DNA from: Limonium bicolor
Taxonomy: Eukaryota; Streptophyta; Magnoliopsida; Caryophyllales; Plumbaginaceae
DNA length: 64,000 nt
Direction of reading: 5' to 3'
Assembly (NCBI GenBank): GCA_023374045.1
Contig: CM041782.1
Span: 188,870,925 to 188,934,924, forward strand
Shown: piece after piece, positions 11,942-24,330 of the stretch
How positions within the stretch are numbered: position 1 is the first letter of the stretch
How the letters are laid out: the number at the start of each line of letters is the position of its first letter
The notes under the pieces: model-generated
Seen by the model: the letters and a program-made list of their open reading frames with translations, nothing else
Told to the model about the DNA's origin: nothing
Database searches by the model: none
Position numbers and translations under genes: made by a program

Positions 11942-12600
11942 ATGGAAGCCCAACTCGCAATTTTGGAACAAAAGCACATGGCCACCATTGATGCCATGGA
12001 GCATAGACATAGTGTTGTCCTGGACGCCATGGAATCCAACTACGTCACCATTATCAAAGAGTTGAAAGCAAAGGCTCTTTCCCTCGAGTCCGAACATCAA
12101 GCTCGGGACGAGTTAGTGGACAGGCTTCTCAACACCCTTTATGACTGTATTGAAGTTCGCTCCATTAGGGTCCAAGGTTTGGAGGGGAATGTCAAGGAAA
12201 TTGCTACAGAACTCAGGAGAGTGATCAGACAATCGGGGGCAGCAACTCGCATCCAAAGTTGCACCCGTTAGAGGGCTAGGCAGCATGAGGTGAACATTGA
12301 TCGGCAGTCAGGAGGACCTGTTCGGGACGTTGAAGCAGTAGAACCACCCCAGCAGAACTCTCATCAAAGAAAGTTTACAGACATCGGTCGAACGCCAAGT
12401 CAAGCACTCAAAGAGCTTCGACGAGATATCCGCTACGACCACTTGCTGTAAGGCCAGGAGCTACTCAGTTGGGGAGAAATCTTAACCAATTTTGTCATTT
12501 CCACGAGCTTCCCGGTCACGACACCGACCATTACAGGGCCCTGCAGCATAGGATTCAGGATCTGGTTGACCAGGGGCTTCAGTTCTCAGAGCGTGAAAGC
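11942..12600 (+). pseudogene. Decayed Tat-type gag (capsid tail and zinc knuckle)
   Basis: The first segment (11942-12271, 109 codons from ATG) is hydrophilic and helical with heptad-like leucines (LAILEQKH, IKELKAKALSLESE), as in the coiled-coil start of Tat/Ogre Gag. The frame meets TAG at 12269 but reads on with gag-like text (RKFTDIGRTPSQALKELRRD) to a stop near 12449. After a frameshift, 12493-12576 encodes CHFHELPGHDTDHY then RALQHRIQDLVDQG. This matches the Tat Gag knuckle pattern C-x2-H-x4-GHDT-x-x-C, with the last Cys replaced by Tyr. At least two inactivating changes are visible, so it is non-functional. Structural packaging protein is the family role. Confidence 0.8.
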
Positions 12601-12639
12601 ATTTGTGAGAATCTTACATCAGAGAACCACTAGGAGTTG

Positions 12640-14460
12640 TCCTTTTCAATAGTCTTCATGCTTTTCTTTCGTTTTACAATTGTTTTGTTTTGTTTTGCCT
12701 TAAATGGGTTTTATTTCTGGCTAAACTTGTCATCAATGTTATTTCTCTCGTTTATCAATAAAGGGGTGTTTTCCTTTTGTTCATATTTCTCCTGTGAAAA
12801 TCATGCATTCATTCAAAAACCAAAAAAAAAGTAATGAGTATTCTTAGCTTTTGAGAAAAGGATTGTGAAATATTCATTTCTCGACTATGGAACATAACGA
12901 TTTGTCTTGCGCTTCTAAAAGGATGAACATGTCTAACCAAACACCACAGCTCACCCCTAAGCATCCAAACAAACCACATAATGGTTCAAAGTCTACATTT
13001 GTCAAATTGTTGTTATAAACCCTGGATTAATACTGGGGGCAATCTGAATTCAAGTTTGTCATCTTTCATCTTTTGTTTAAACGTGTGAATGAGTTTCTGA
13101 GTGAGAAATTCACGAGAGTGTCTTGAGCGGAAAAACCATGAGTGAACGAGCGTGTCATTTTTACACGACTCCGGAGAGACCACATTCAAAGGTGAGGTAA
13201 ATGGCATAACTCCGACCGAAGGAGATAATTTGTAAATTTACTCTTAGACCTGCGAAAAGTAACAAAGAGCGGATACACAACTATCAGGAATGACGAAGCA
13301 TCTAGCTACAGCACCACATAGCCAAAAGCTTGTGAACCCTGACATTAAACCCTAGGCACCCCCGTTGAGCCTTTCATATATCCTTTTTCGATATTATGAA
13401 CTCTACAAAATAACCCAGCCAATGATGAATGTCCGACCCGGTGACCAAAGGAAGCGAGGAGTCCGACTCTCAGATAACGTTCTCATTAGTCTAAAGAAGC
13501 AATGCCGCTATCAGCATGACGAAGCGATCCGTAAATGGTCCCAGAGTGACACAGGATCCAAAGAGCTCACATCAAACTAGCTCTCGAAGCCCAAAACCGG
13601 GAAACACAAGAACCCCGAAGGCAAAGTCAAGAAAGGATAAAACAAAGAGGCAAACCCGAAATGCCTCGAGGAAATCCGAATGACAAAAAGAGGAGAAATG
13701 GTGTAAAGGACGGCTTCAAAAGTCCAAGTCCATAAGCTCGAAAACAACGTCAACACGAAGCAGCTAGATGATTTCAAGACAAGGAAGATGATTCCGAGAG
13801 AAGACATAAGGTGCACCTTTGGTCACCTCTTTGGCTCCACATACCTGAAATATCCCTCCATGGTCCCGTTGTCTTTCATCACACCCCATGGCCATGTTAT
13901 AAGCTTAAAAGACTTCTGACTTGATAGTTGTGTGTCCAATCACGTGAAAGTAACAGATCAAATGTGTAAATCCATCAAAAGTCAAATTCAATGGTCTAAA
14001 AGTTATGACCATGAGCGAGAAATGAGTACAAACACCAAACACGTCGAGTGTAGGTTAGGAAGCACCACATCAAATCATAAGCCTTGACCCTGTGAGGATG
14101 AGACTTGTTCGCACGTTTAAATCAAAGAAAATACTGGGGCAATCGATCAGAACGATCGATTGCCATGAACTCTAGCTCAGATTGTCCTAAGGAAAAATAC
14201 TAGGGGCAATTATTGGTTCCAACAATTGCCATGAAAACACCAATTGAAACCCAAAGCTTGAGCACCACCATCCCACCACAGGCACACATAAGGCCTTACC
14301 TCCACATCAAACACCTCAGGCCCACATAAGCCTTTACCTTCACACCATACACCACAAGTCCATCAAAAGTCCTGACCACCACTCAAACACCACACACTCC
14401 CACCAGCGGCATGTTCATCCTCTAAGAAACAAATTGCAGATCTGAAATTCTTAGTTAGGA
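12640..14460 (+). other. T2 3' non-coding region
   Basis: No coding signal. Parts match the T1 internal region, including GAGCCTTTCA near 13368 and the stretch about 13860-13960. 14240-14400 has CA-rich text with AGGC...GCCT words reminiscent of, but much weaker than, the T1 hairpin array. Confidence 0.6.
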
Positions 14461-14764
14461 AATGATTATTTCACTTTCCTTTTTCAGTAGAGTTTTACTC
14501 AAGCATTGCCACGTTTGGCACATTTTCCAGCAATTTCTTGCTTTGAACAATTTTCAATTCTCATCATTTCCATGTTTGGCACATTTTTCATTAGTTCCTT
14601 GTTGTGATTGCAATTTACAAACTTTTGTATACACCTCATCATCGCCACGTTTGACCCTTTCACAATTGGTTTTCACCACATGCATTTGCACGAGACCATT
14701 ATCTTTCTAACTCATTTTTAGTTCGAGACCTAGAATCAGTGCAAGATCCAGCTTCTTCTTCATC

Positions 14765-15066
14765 CGTTTAGTACGAGACTTCAGTGCGAGACCCATCATC
14801 TTCATCAGTGCGAGACCCATCATTTTCTTCAGTATGAGACCATGCATCTTCTTCAGTGCGAGACCCATCATCTTCATCAGTGCGAGACCCATCATTTTCT
14901 TCAGTACGAGACCATGCATCTTCTTCACTGCGAGACCCATCATCTTCATCAGTGCGAGACCCATCATTTTCTTTAGTACGAGACCATGCATCTTCTTCAG
15001 TGCGAGACCCATCATCTTCATCAGTGCGAGACCCATCATCTTCATCAGTGCGAGACCGAGCGTCAT
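14765..15066. repeat. 24-bp tandem repeat with 72-bp higher-order unit
   Basis: Units such as GTGCGAGACCCATCATCTTC plus ATCA alternate with GTGCGAGACCCATCATTTTC plus TTCA and with GTATGAGACCATGCATCTTC plus TTCA, giving a three-unit period of about 72 bp. Because the period is divisible by three, several frames on both strands stay open. These repetitive frames are not genes. Confidence 0.9.
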
Positions 15067-15127
15067 CATCCAGTGCGAGACCAGTATGAGACCTAGTATC
15101 ATCTTCAGTGCGAGACAAGTACGAGAC

Positions 15128-15275
15128 AGAGCGTGATCTAAGTTGGCGGGGCAGAGGCAATAAGCCCCCATCTTCATGTCAACTTTTTGGGAGAAACAAC
15201 TAGTGGGCAGTGGCAATAAGTCCCCTTGGTAATCTAGAAGTTATCCCAGCACCCCAGTTGGTGGGCAGAGGCAAT
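15128..15275. repeat. Three spaced copies of GGGCAGAGGCAATAAG
   Basis: Copies near 15148, 15205 and 15256, each followed by a TCC-type tail, in the T2 3' region. Confidence 0.7.
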
Positions 15276-15397
15276 AAGTCCTCATAGTATACCAACCAGG
15301 AGCATTGGATCGGGTTTCAGTCCCTAGAAGCATCCGAGCATCATCAGCATATCATATCATCTTCTTTTGCATGACATCTACATTTGTATTACAGGTT

Positions 15398-16024
15398 CCC
15401 GACACCTTAGAATGTTCGGCATACTTTATTTCACTTTAGGTAGTCAACGCCTTAGAATAGCTTGACATCATTTCAATTATCATAGGTAGTCAGCGCCTTA
15501 GAATAGTTTGACATCATTTCAGGTAGTCAACGCCTTAGAATAGCTTGACATTATCTCATTCATCATAGGTAGTCAATGCCTTAGAATAGCTTGAGATCAT
15601 CTCATTCATTATAGGTAGTCGGCACCTTAGAATAGTCCAACATTACTTCATTTTTACCTTTAGGTAGTCGACGCCTTAGAATCGCTCGACATCCTTCTAC
15701 TTTTCTCAGGGGCGGACCGAGGCGGGTTCTCGCGGGGTCCCGGACCCCATAGCTTTTCTGATAATAAAAAATATTTTTTAAAGTATAGTTTTAATAAAGT
15801 AAATTAAGTAAAATACTGACAATTGATAATAATTTAGTGGTAGAAATATGTGTCCTACATATGAGATTGTAATACTCAATTAATTTATGACCACACTTAT
15901 ACACCTTTAAATTTAATATATATTACTATCGAAAAAAATTTTGGACCCCATAAGATTCGACTTCTTGGTCCGCCACTGACTTTACTCATAAGTAGTTAGT
16001 GCCTTAGAACAGCTCGACACAATT
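15398..16024. repeat. Degenerate repeat TAGGTAGTCAACGCCTTAGA
   Basis: About eight copies of AGTCRACGCCTTAGAATAG followed by TTGACATCAT-like text, 40-65 bp apart. The hAT-like element at 15707-15978 interrupts the array; removing it rejoins the flanks. Confidence 0.85.
15707..15978. mobile_element. hAT-like MITE, 272 bp
   Basis: Terminal inverted repeats CAGGGGCGGACCGAG and, on the other strand from the right end, CAGTGGCGGACCAAG. Flanking 8-bp direct repeats are ACTTTTCT (15699-15706) and ACTTTACT (15979-15986), differing at one base. An 8-bp duplication and CAGGGGCGG-type ends fit the hAT superfamily. There is no coding capacity, so it is non-autonomous. Confidence 0.85.
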
Positions 16025-16121
16025 TGTCGGTTTTCAACTGCATGCAGGGTCTTTTAAGGTCCAAAATTTTGGGGTATCACTCAAGCATCAACTAGCCTTA
16101 ACATTTCCATTACAAAGTCTA

Positions 16122-16138
16122 GTTGACGGGGGGCAATC
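16122..16138 (+). promoter_or_regulatory. T2 polypurine tract
   Basis: GTTGACGGGGGGCAATC immediately before the LTR start TGTTATACCC. It fixes the left edge of the T2 3' LTR. Confidence 0.75.
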
Positions 16139-16641
16139 TGTTATACCCAAAATTTTAACCCCCCCGGAAGGGAGTCTCTACTAATAGGCTAGTTTGGTCA
16201 AGTGGCCAAGGTTCCCAATTCGATCGGCACATTTCAGAGTACTAGGGACAGCTTAGTCATCTTCAGGGGCATTTTCGTAATTTTTCAAGGCTCCTAAGCC
16301 CCCTATGAGCTTTCTCTCTCCTCCAAATAAGGGTTAAATCAATTCAAAATGCTTTGAAATTTTAACCCATGATAGAGGAAGACATTTTGGGCATAATGGC
16401 GTTGGAATTTTGATGTTTTGAATTTCCAATAATTTTCTAGCAATTTCTGATTGAATCTGATGAGAAATTGAATTTAAAAATATTCCAATATCCAAAAAAT
16501 TCGATTCCACTTTAGAAAAAACAGAAATACCATCCTTTATCCATGTTTAAAATTTCATAGTCAAATTCCTTTTGGAAGCCCTTAACTTAAAACGTCGGTA
16601 AATCTCGGTTTTTACCGGATTTTTCTAGCTTTAAGGAAGCC

Positions 16642-16649
16642 TATATAAG
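16642..16649 (+). promoter_or_regulatory. Probable TATA box of the T2 LTR
   Basis: TATATAAG in CCTATATAAGGAGCC, about 500 bp into the LTR. It is a good match to a plant TATA box; transcription would start some 25-35 bp downstream. Confidence 0.55.
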
Positions 16650-17212
16650 GAGCCTTATCCCTTGATCAAATCAGAACCCCAAGCAACCAGGAAACCTAGC
16701 CGTCACAACTCTCTCACATTTTTCAACACTCGAGCATCGAAATCACATCAAAAACCTTCCAAAATCATCATCTAAACACATTCTTCAACTCCCACAACAT
16801 CAACAATCATCAAACCTTCACCAAAATACCCCCAAAGCGTGAAGAACATCAAGAACAACAAGAAGTCAGATGCTCGGTTCGAAGTTCTTCCGGATCCGCC
16901 ATCAATGAGGCCTCCGAAGAATCCCGACGTGAAGAAACACCTCGAATCTGAAGGCAAAACAGGTTATAATTCAGGTTTTCTAACTCCCCTCGACTTCATT
17001 AATTCTTTGTTAAAATTTGGGAACAAACCGAACCTTTTTGACTCCTGAGTTAGTGTTTTTCTTTACTTTTCCCCTTTAACTTGTTTGCTAAGTTTCGTCA
17101 TTATTATGACTTCAAATTGAAATCTTTTGATTACTAACGTATTGTACATCTTTCAGGCTACACGTGCATAAATTTTAAGCCGAAAACACCTTCAGGAACC
17201 ACCAGAAAACCC

Positions 17213-17475
17213 CTGTCCGTGGGTTGTCCGTGACCTCGGACCTATGGTCCGGGACCACGGACGGGTTGTCCGTGGCCACGGACACCCACGGATGGCGGCG
17301 GGATTTTAATTTTTCAAAAAACTTAGGTTTTTCAAAACAATGTCCGGGCCCACGGACATCCTGTCCGTGGCCCCGAACTTTTCAAAATTCCGTTTTCTGT
17401 TTAATTCGACTTTTATTTCCACATAGATTAACTAGGGTCCGTGGGTACGGACAATTGGTTCGTAGCCACGGACGG
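17213..17475. repeat. GTCCGTGG/CCACGGAC inverted-arm array
   Basis: Many copies of GTCCGTGG and its complement CCACGGAC, variably spaced, in the T2 3' LTR. Adjacent copies are self-complementary, for example GTCCGTGGCCACGGAC (about 17268-17283). Confidence 0.85.
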
Positions 17476-17540
17476 AAACAAAATTTGACCTAACTCTGCC
17501 TCCGAAACCCTAGTTTAGGTATTTTTAATTTCCACTTTTA

Positions 17541-17545
17541 TTTTC
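17541..17545. repeat. Target-site duplication of E1, left copy (TTTTC)
   Basis: TTTTC directly before E1. The right copy is at 36869-36873. The duplication confirms one insertion event between the two LTRs. Confidence 0.9.
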
Positions 17546-18461
17546 TGTACCCCCGAATAAACATCCAGTAGTACGACAAGCTCCTAGCCTTAATACAAAC
17601 AACTATGCAGTGGATTCTCAACATCATCCGGGTGTCACAGACGCCAACCACCCACGTGGTTGACAGACCACATTACCAACACCAAGTTACGGTCTGCATG
17701 ACTGGAAACAACTCTCCACCAAAACTCATATACAATACAAGATACAATTCCAAAAACCGAGTGTCTACAATACAGTTACTAAATCATAAACCGAAAAGTA
17801 CAACCCGGGTTTAGTAACAACCCATACACTAACATACTATTCCAAACTCAGAAGTCATGCCCAGATAGACTACCCCCATGATAGCCATCCCGCCTACGCT
17901 CCGTTGTCACCCAGCTCAATACCTGAAAAAATTGGGTTGTAAAGGACTCAGCAAACTACGCTGAGTATGAACGTGTGTAGCCCGTATGTTGCCGGGCCAC
18001 ACGACTACTTGGTCGAATATTATTAAGTCAATTTACATGCTATAATAAAGCAGTAAAACACACCACATTACATCATAGTATCATACACACTTAAGGTAGT
18101 AACACATTAGCAACAACAACCAAGCACAACAAGCTGCTAGTAACACAACAGCAATCATGTACATAATAAAACGTGTGCATAGGTATGTAATACCCATGAT
18201 CCTCACTATGGGATCGTACAAGCGTTGTGTGTTTTCATTTCTTTTCTCTTGTTCCCTTAAAGTGTATTTCTTTCTCTTTCCTTGCACCAGGTCTGGGGAT
18301 GTAATTTAGATCCCGTGACCATCTCATGTAGGTGCTAATCTTTCCTTGTTTCTTTAAGGGTTATTTGTGAATTCTCTTATCACCACAATTTGGAGTACAT
18401 CTTGTCCATAGCTAATCCTCCATTCCCGGATAGCTCTTTCTCTCTCTGTTGTTTTTAAATG

Positions 18462-18930
18462 TTACTGGCCATTGCCCCGGATACTAAGGGTCCGTCTCCC
18501 TATTCCTTTTCCATGTTACTAGCCTCTGCCCCGGATACAAAGGGTCCGTCTCCCTATGCCTCTTAATGCTCTGGTCTCTACCCTGGATACAAAGGGTCCG
18601 TCTCCCTATTCCTTTTAATGCTCTGGTCTCTACCCCGGATACAAAGGGTCCGTCTCCCTATTCCTTTTTATGCTCTGGTCTCTACCCCGGATACGAAGGG
18701 TCCGTCTCCCTATTCCTTTTAATGCTCTGGTCTCTACCCCGGATACGAAGGGTCCGTCTCCCTATTCCTTTTTATGCTCTAGTCTCTACCCCAGATACGA
18801 AGGGTCCGTCTCCCTAATCCTTTTAATCTTATTGGCCTCTACCCCGGATACATAGGGTCCGTCTCCCTATTCCTTTTTAGATTATTGGTCTCTACCCCGG
18901 ATACAAAGGGTCTGTCTCCCGATTCCTTCT
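18462..18930. repeat. 52-bp tandem repeat, nine copies
   Basis: Unit contains CCCCGGATACAAAGGGTCCG followed by TCTCCCTATTCC; the spacing is 52 bp. Simple open frames across it are repeat artefacts. The matching array in the other LTR (31650-32070) has eight copies. Confidence 0.95.
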
Positions 18931-19739
18931 CAAGGTATTAGCTTATCATTATCTTTGATAACTCGACACCATAGTGGGTGTCTTTAGAGGTCCTCTATAG
19001 TTAAGAGGAGTTTTCCCTTTTGTAGTTCCTTTGGTTTATTTACGAAGTTCGTTATGTTTCATCTCCAGGATTCATCAACGAGAAGGGACTACACTACTGT
19101 GTGCGCGCAAGCAATATGCACAATAATAGCAAGCAGGTAAGCAAGGAAAAATAATCAATCCATTCACATGTCTTACACAAGCTCGCAACAGACAGATAAG
19201 CACGGGAAAACAAACATCCGTTTTCATGCATTAGTCTTGTGGTCATAATCAAATAAGGCACACAGCACACAAGCCGTGTAACACGGCAACATACGAACCA
19301 CACATGTCCATACCTGGATCAGAAGCAAGTGTCGTCTCACACACGGGTTCCTGGTTGGCGTTCGTTACGACCCTAACATTGATTAAAGATAACACGTCAG
19401 TTCATGACTTCATGTGACGACACTTTTCTAGTTTATCTCATTTATACTGGGTGTTATTCCCTAGGTGAACTTTTGGTAGTTCAACTTATGTTATCCCTTA
19501 GAAATTTTCCAAGTCATAACCTTAGGCTTTATCTCACTCCTAGGACAGTTACATAGTCAGTTCACACGTTAACTAAGTCCATCCTCTAGCCAACGTATTA
19601 AGGTATTCTAAGCACTAAAAGATAATAAGCTTATATGAGGTGGACTTTTATTCCCTTAAAATGTATTTCTTCCTTATATCAATAGGTTAGCAATGTGTTT
19701 AATCCCCTATCACCAAAATAAATTCTTTGGAATACTCCC

Positions 19740-21900
19740 AAAGCCCATCTATATAGAAGCCCCAAAGTTTAGAAAGCTAAAACACACTTTCGGTGTTTAA
19801 CCTTAACTAGCCCCCTATTCAGGGTACCAACTGAGGTTTAAATCTTCCCAAAATGTTTCACTAACTTGGTTAGATGCATTAGTACTGTCTTGGGTTCATT
19901 ATTAGACCAATCCCATACTTTTAACAACTCCGAACATGGACCAAACAGAGACACAAGTTCCAGCAAGCTGAAACATCCAATATGTGCAAACTTCCACTAA
20001 ACCCCTCCTTTTATGTATTAAATTGCTTTCTAATTCTTCCCAAATTGTTTACCCTCTTAGGTAGATATATTAGCAAGGTTATAAGTTAATTTCCAGACCT
20101 ATACAAACCTCTCATATCAACTGTACTATAGTTATACAGAAACAGAAATATACAGAGAGCTAAAGAAAACACAATTTGTATATCACTTCTTCAAGCCTTC
20201 TTTTTGTTCATCTATCTGGTCTCATTTCCACCCAAAACTTTCACCAAACTAGGTAAGTGTATTAAGGGGGTTTTAAGCTCAAACCCAACTCAAAACAACT
20301 CTGTTAACACCTCTGAATGTCCATTATACAGAAGTTAGAGAATGCAGAAAACTGTAAGCATCAATTCTGCACAGCCCCTCCTTAAGCTTCTTTTTAGGTT
20401 ATAGATCAGTTTCCAAATCTTCCCAAAGTGTTTACCCAACTAGCTAGGCATATTAAGAAAGTTCTAAACTGAAAACCAACTTAAAACAGCACTGTTAACC
20501 CCTTTGAAAGGTCATTATACAGAAACAAGTAACTGCAGGAAAGTGCAAACATTAATTATGTGCAGCTCCTCTCCAAACTTTCTTTTAGTCCATGAATCAG
20601 TTTCTAATCTCACCCAAAGTGTATACAGACTTAATTCTCCTCTTTAGCAATGCCTTGAGTTCATTCTTAAACCAATACAACACTCTTAACATTTCTGTAA
20701 TTCAATTATACAGGAGCAGCCACTGATCGAAAATCTGAAAGCAAAACCGGTGTATTTCTTCTTCATTCCATCTGTTAGATTGTGAAACTGTCTTCTAATC
20801 TCCCCCCTAAGTATTTATAACTTACTTAAGTGCATTAGAAATGTTTGAGGCTTATTAATAACTCAATACCCACTGTTAGCTGCTCTGAAAGTTCGTTTTA
20901 CAGAAAAGAAAAGAAAACTGAAAACTAAAACACAAAACTGGGTACTCTTCTTTTCTATCTTTCTTTTTGTTCATCAATCTGGTTTTCAACTTTCCCTCCA
21001 CCTGGTTGTCCACCTAACTAGATGTGTTATCAAGCTTATGAATTCAAAACAGACTCAAAATCACCTAGGCTACCTCTCTGAAAACTCATTACCCAAAAAA
21101 AATCAGAATCTGAAAAAAAACTAAGAACATGAATCTGATGCAGAATTTCTTTTCTATCGTTTTCTTCTTGCTCTCAGATCTGACTTCCTTTCCTTCACGC
21201 ATTGCTTATACACTTAGTTAAATGTTTACTCAGTGTTTTAACTTCAAGACAGACCCACGACAATATTGTTAAGGTTACAGAAACACATTTCTTACTGAAA
21301 TACTGAAACACAGAACCTGAATCGTTGCAGTTTTTTTTCGATTCTGTCAAGTCACTAACTGTCTCGTTGTGTTTTTTTTGTTTCTTTCCTTTTCTAGCCT
21401 CCCCGTTGTTTACACTTAGCTCCACGTTTTAGTAAGCTTCTAGCCTGGTCACTAAGCTAATACAGCAGCTAGATTACCTCAGGCAGTTAATATACAGAAG
21501 CATGTCGATTTCAAGAACTGAAAAGCAAAACTGAAAACTGGAACTTGTAACCTGATAATTTTTTTTCTGTTGGTCCTCGAATTGACTCTCATTCACTCAA
21601 ACCATTTAGTTACTAGTTAATCATTCTAGCTATAATTCAAACTCAACTAGACAACCTAGACCACTCTGTTAACCCACTGCACTTACTTATACTGAAGCAA
21701 GAAGTTGTACTATCTGAAAACTACTCCTCCCCCTTCTACTTCTTACTTTGATTTTAGTATGCTAGCTGTTTTCCCTGACACTAAAGGCTATCTACTGCTT
21801 AGGAAATGTGTTAGTAAGTCTTTAAGTAGGTCATTCTCCCAACACAACTTTCATATTCCTTCTGAGATTAGATTATGCAACGGTAAGTGTTGCAGAATTT
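19740..21900. repeat. Diverged tandem repeat of about 190 bp in the E1 LTR
   Basis: About ten units, marked by TTATACAGAA-like words near 20135, 20320, 20512, 20708, 20895, 21275, 21490 and 21690. Each is followed by an A-rich CTGAAAA stretch, a CTTCTTTT stretch and TCTAATCTTCCCAAA-like text. Units are strongly diverged, so the array formed long before the E1 insertion. It is repeated at about 32880-35040. Confidence 0.75.
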
Positions 21901-22437
21901 TAAACCCTTTTTCTGCACTAGTCTATTAGCTTGTTAATTCAGATCCTTCTTGGACTAATGGGGCTGGTTATTTAACACCTAAGTAGCTAGCATATCGTTG
22001 CATAATGCACTAGGAAAATCGCTAGATCTAAACGAGTTTCCTTAAGTAGCGTTTATTCTCAGAACATCATGCATGGAAACGCCCTTACCAGATCAGAAGT
22101 TTATTACCTTGAGTTTTTCTTTTCTTTTCTGTTTTGAAGCTGGTTTGCCCCGGTTGATTTTGGCATAATGCAAGACCCTCAGACCTTGAACTCTTGGTCT
22201 CACTCTGATTATGTTGCAGCAGGGGGGGTTGACAGTCAATTTATCTTGCCGTTTGGAACTTGCGGTGCTCCAGTTTTCTCAAGACCGAGAACACTCCGCT
22301 TCAGATACGTAAGAGCAAGAGGTTACAGTTTTTTTTTTCTTCAGTGTTGTTGTTCTATGTGCACCGTAGGTGAGCTGGGCTTGCGGGTTGTTCACGGTGC
22401 ATGCAGAGGAGAAACAGATATCTCTTTCTGTTTAGCT

Positions 22438-22926
<489 letters not shown>

Positions 22927-23721
22927 TAATACTTAATCAACTAGAAAACATGATCTTCGTCCCAAAAGGAAGGGAAAACCGATGCGTGTTTGTCTTTTTT
23001 TTTTCTTTTTTTTCATTAGAGAACCGGGCAGAGTAGAGAGTGGGTTGGGGCTGTTTGTTTCAGTGCCCACGCATGTGATGAACTTTGTGCTTACCATGAA
23101 AAATAAAGTTGCCAGGTCTCGTGTTTAGGTCTGGTGCAGGCTCGAGACATGCACAGAATAAGAATAGGGGTGTTTGTTTCAGTCGCTTGTGGGGGCATGA
23201 TTTGGAGAAGTTTGTGCCCACCCTGAAAAGGAGTAATACCACTGTTGGTTGCTCTGATGCATGGCTTCCTGTTGTCCGAAAAAAAAATTGGTACAGGGAA
23301 AAGAAAAATGATGGCGCCATTACTGATGGTATGGGAGAAGGTAGTGAGATTAATATCTTTTCGTGCAAGTAACATGCGGAAGGTAGTATAGTAACATGTT
23401 TTACTATTTATTTACACTTATCATGTCTAAAGGTGTTTGTTACCTTTCCTTTTGCTATTTTATTTTATTTGCAGGTAAAGGGAGTTCTACAATTCCATTA
23501 GTTAACATGTCCTAGTAGGAGTAATATCATGTTCATGTGTACTGATGACTTATATCCCCACTTTCGGTGGTGACACGTTGTCACGTTTTCAGACATATAT
23601 ATGCCCGTGCCTGATTTAATTATTCATGTATTATCATATGCCCGAATTATGTGACACGTTATTATCGGGTAATCTTCCCGTGGTTATGATTTTATGTAAT
23701 TAATCGTTTAGGGGTGTTTCA

Positions 23722-23739
23722 ACTTACCCCCCTTAAAAG
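23722..23739 (-). promoter_or_regulatory. E1 polypurine tract
   Basis: On the minus strand CTTTTAAGGGGGGTAAGT, immediately before the LTR start TGAAACACCCC. It is preceded by the hairpin at 23741-23757. Confidence 0.85.
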
Positions 23740-23740
23740 A

Positions 23741-23757
23741 GACTTCGTCCCGAAGTC
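23741..23757. repeat. Hairpin next to the E1 polypurine tract
   Basis: GACTTCGTCCCGAAGTC: a perfect 7-bp stem with a 3-nt loop. The same stem occurs at 39471-39487 (E3); a different stem occupies the same place in AB (57061-57078). Confidence 0.85.
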
Positions 23758-23804
23758 TTACTTCCTTAACTTGTGTTTTCCATTCCGGTTAATCCTAGGG
23801 ATCA

Positions 23805-24310
23805 AGTCCCGCATTCATTCACGATAACCAACGGATTAAGTCCCATAATTATAATTCTCAGTGATTCTAAGCACCGTGCCACATTAGTGGCCTCACACAA
23901 ATTCTCATAGAGGCACACAACATTCATTCACCACTGTGCATATCCAAACAATACACACAATTTTGCACAATTCATACACACAGACCTACCAACCAACGTG
24001 AGGTTGTAGGAGTACACATAGTGAAAGGATCAAGTCTCGAATTCGTTCTCTCTAATCAAGGGATTAAGTCCCGCAAATTCCTCAGTCCTGTTTCACCATT
24101 TGTGCTTATCAGCACCACGCCACATCTGTGGCTGGACCAAGTTCTCAATAATATTGCAATGTACGAGTACTATTCATATATTGTACTCATAAGCAATCAG
24201 ATGAGCAAGTCGTTCATTCATACCCACTATACATTCAAAACAATCCACAAAACAATCCATACACAGTTCACACACCTAGCAACTAAAACAACCGTCAAAC
24301 AAGCAAAGGA
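23805..24310. repeat. Diverged duplication of about 225 bp in the E1 3' untranslated region
   Basis: GGATCAAGTCCCGCATTCATTC and GGATTAAGTCCC text with GCACCGTGCCACAT (about 23810-23990) recurs in diverged form (about 24027-24260, GCACCACGCCACAT). Neither copy looks coding; the 194-codon frame starting at 24021 has no recognisable family features. Confidence 0.65.
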
Positions 24311-24330
24311 ACAACAAAAGAGAAACACGC

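Larger units (their letters stand above)
10691..16138 (+). mobile_element. T2 internal region, pol deleted
   Basis: Runs from the primer site to the polypurine tract. 10712-11940 is leader DNA with GGCCCA-rich text and a partial duplication (TTCAGGTGATGTGAA-like at about 10918 and 11070). A gag relic is at 11942-12600. No protease, reverse transcriptase or integrase is recognisable. 12640-14460 is 3' non-coding DNA related to T1 (about 300-1800). Repeat arrays and a MITE fill 14707-16025. At about 5.4 kb without pol, this is a deletion derivative that would depend on enzymes from a relative. Confidence 0.7.
16139..17545 (+). mobile_element. T2 3' LTR, first part (split by E1)
   Basis: Starts TGTTATACCCAAAATTTTAA. 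It runs to the E1 insertion site and continues at 36874-37232, for a rebuilt length of about 1.77 kb. A TATA motif is at 16642-16649. A GTCCGTGG/CCACGGAC array is at 17213-17475. No gene is present. Confidence 0.8.

Noticed and set aside
14707..15216. A 169-codon minus-strand frame rich in M, L and K, with companion frames
   Set aside because: Product of the 24/72-bp tandem repeat; equivalent frames stay open in several readings on both strands.
14707..16025. Possible CRISPR-like spaced repeats
   Set aside because: Degenerate repeats with similar, not unique, spacers in a plant retrotransposon; no cas-like genes and the wrong kind of genome.
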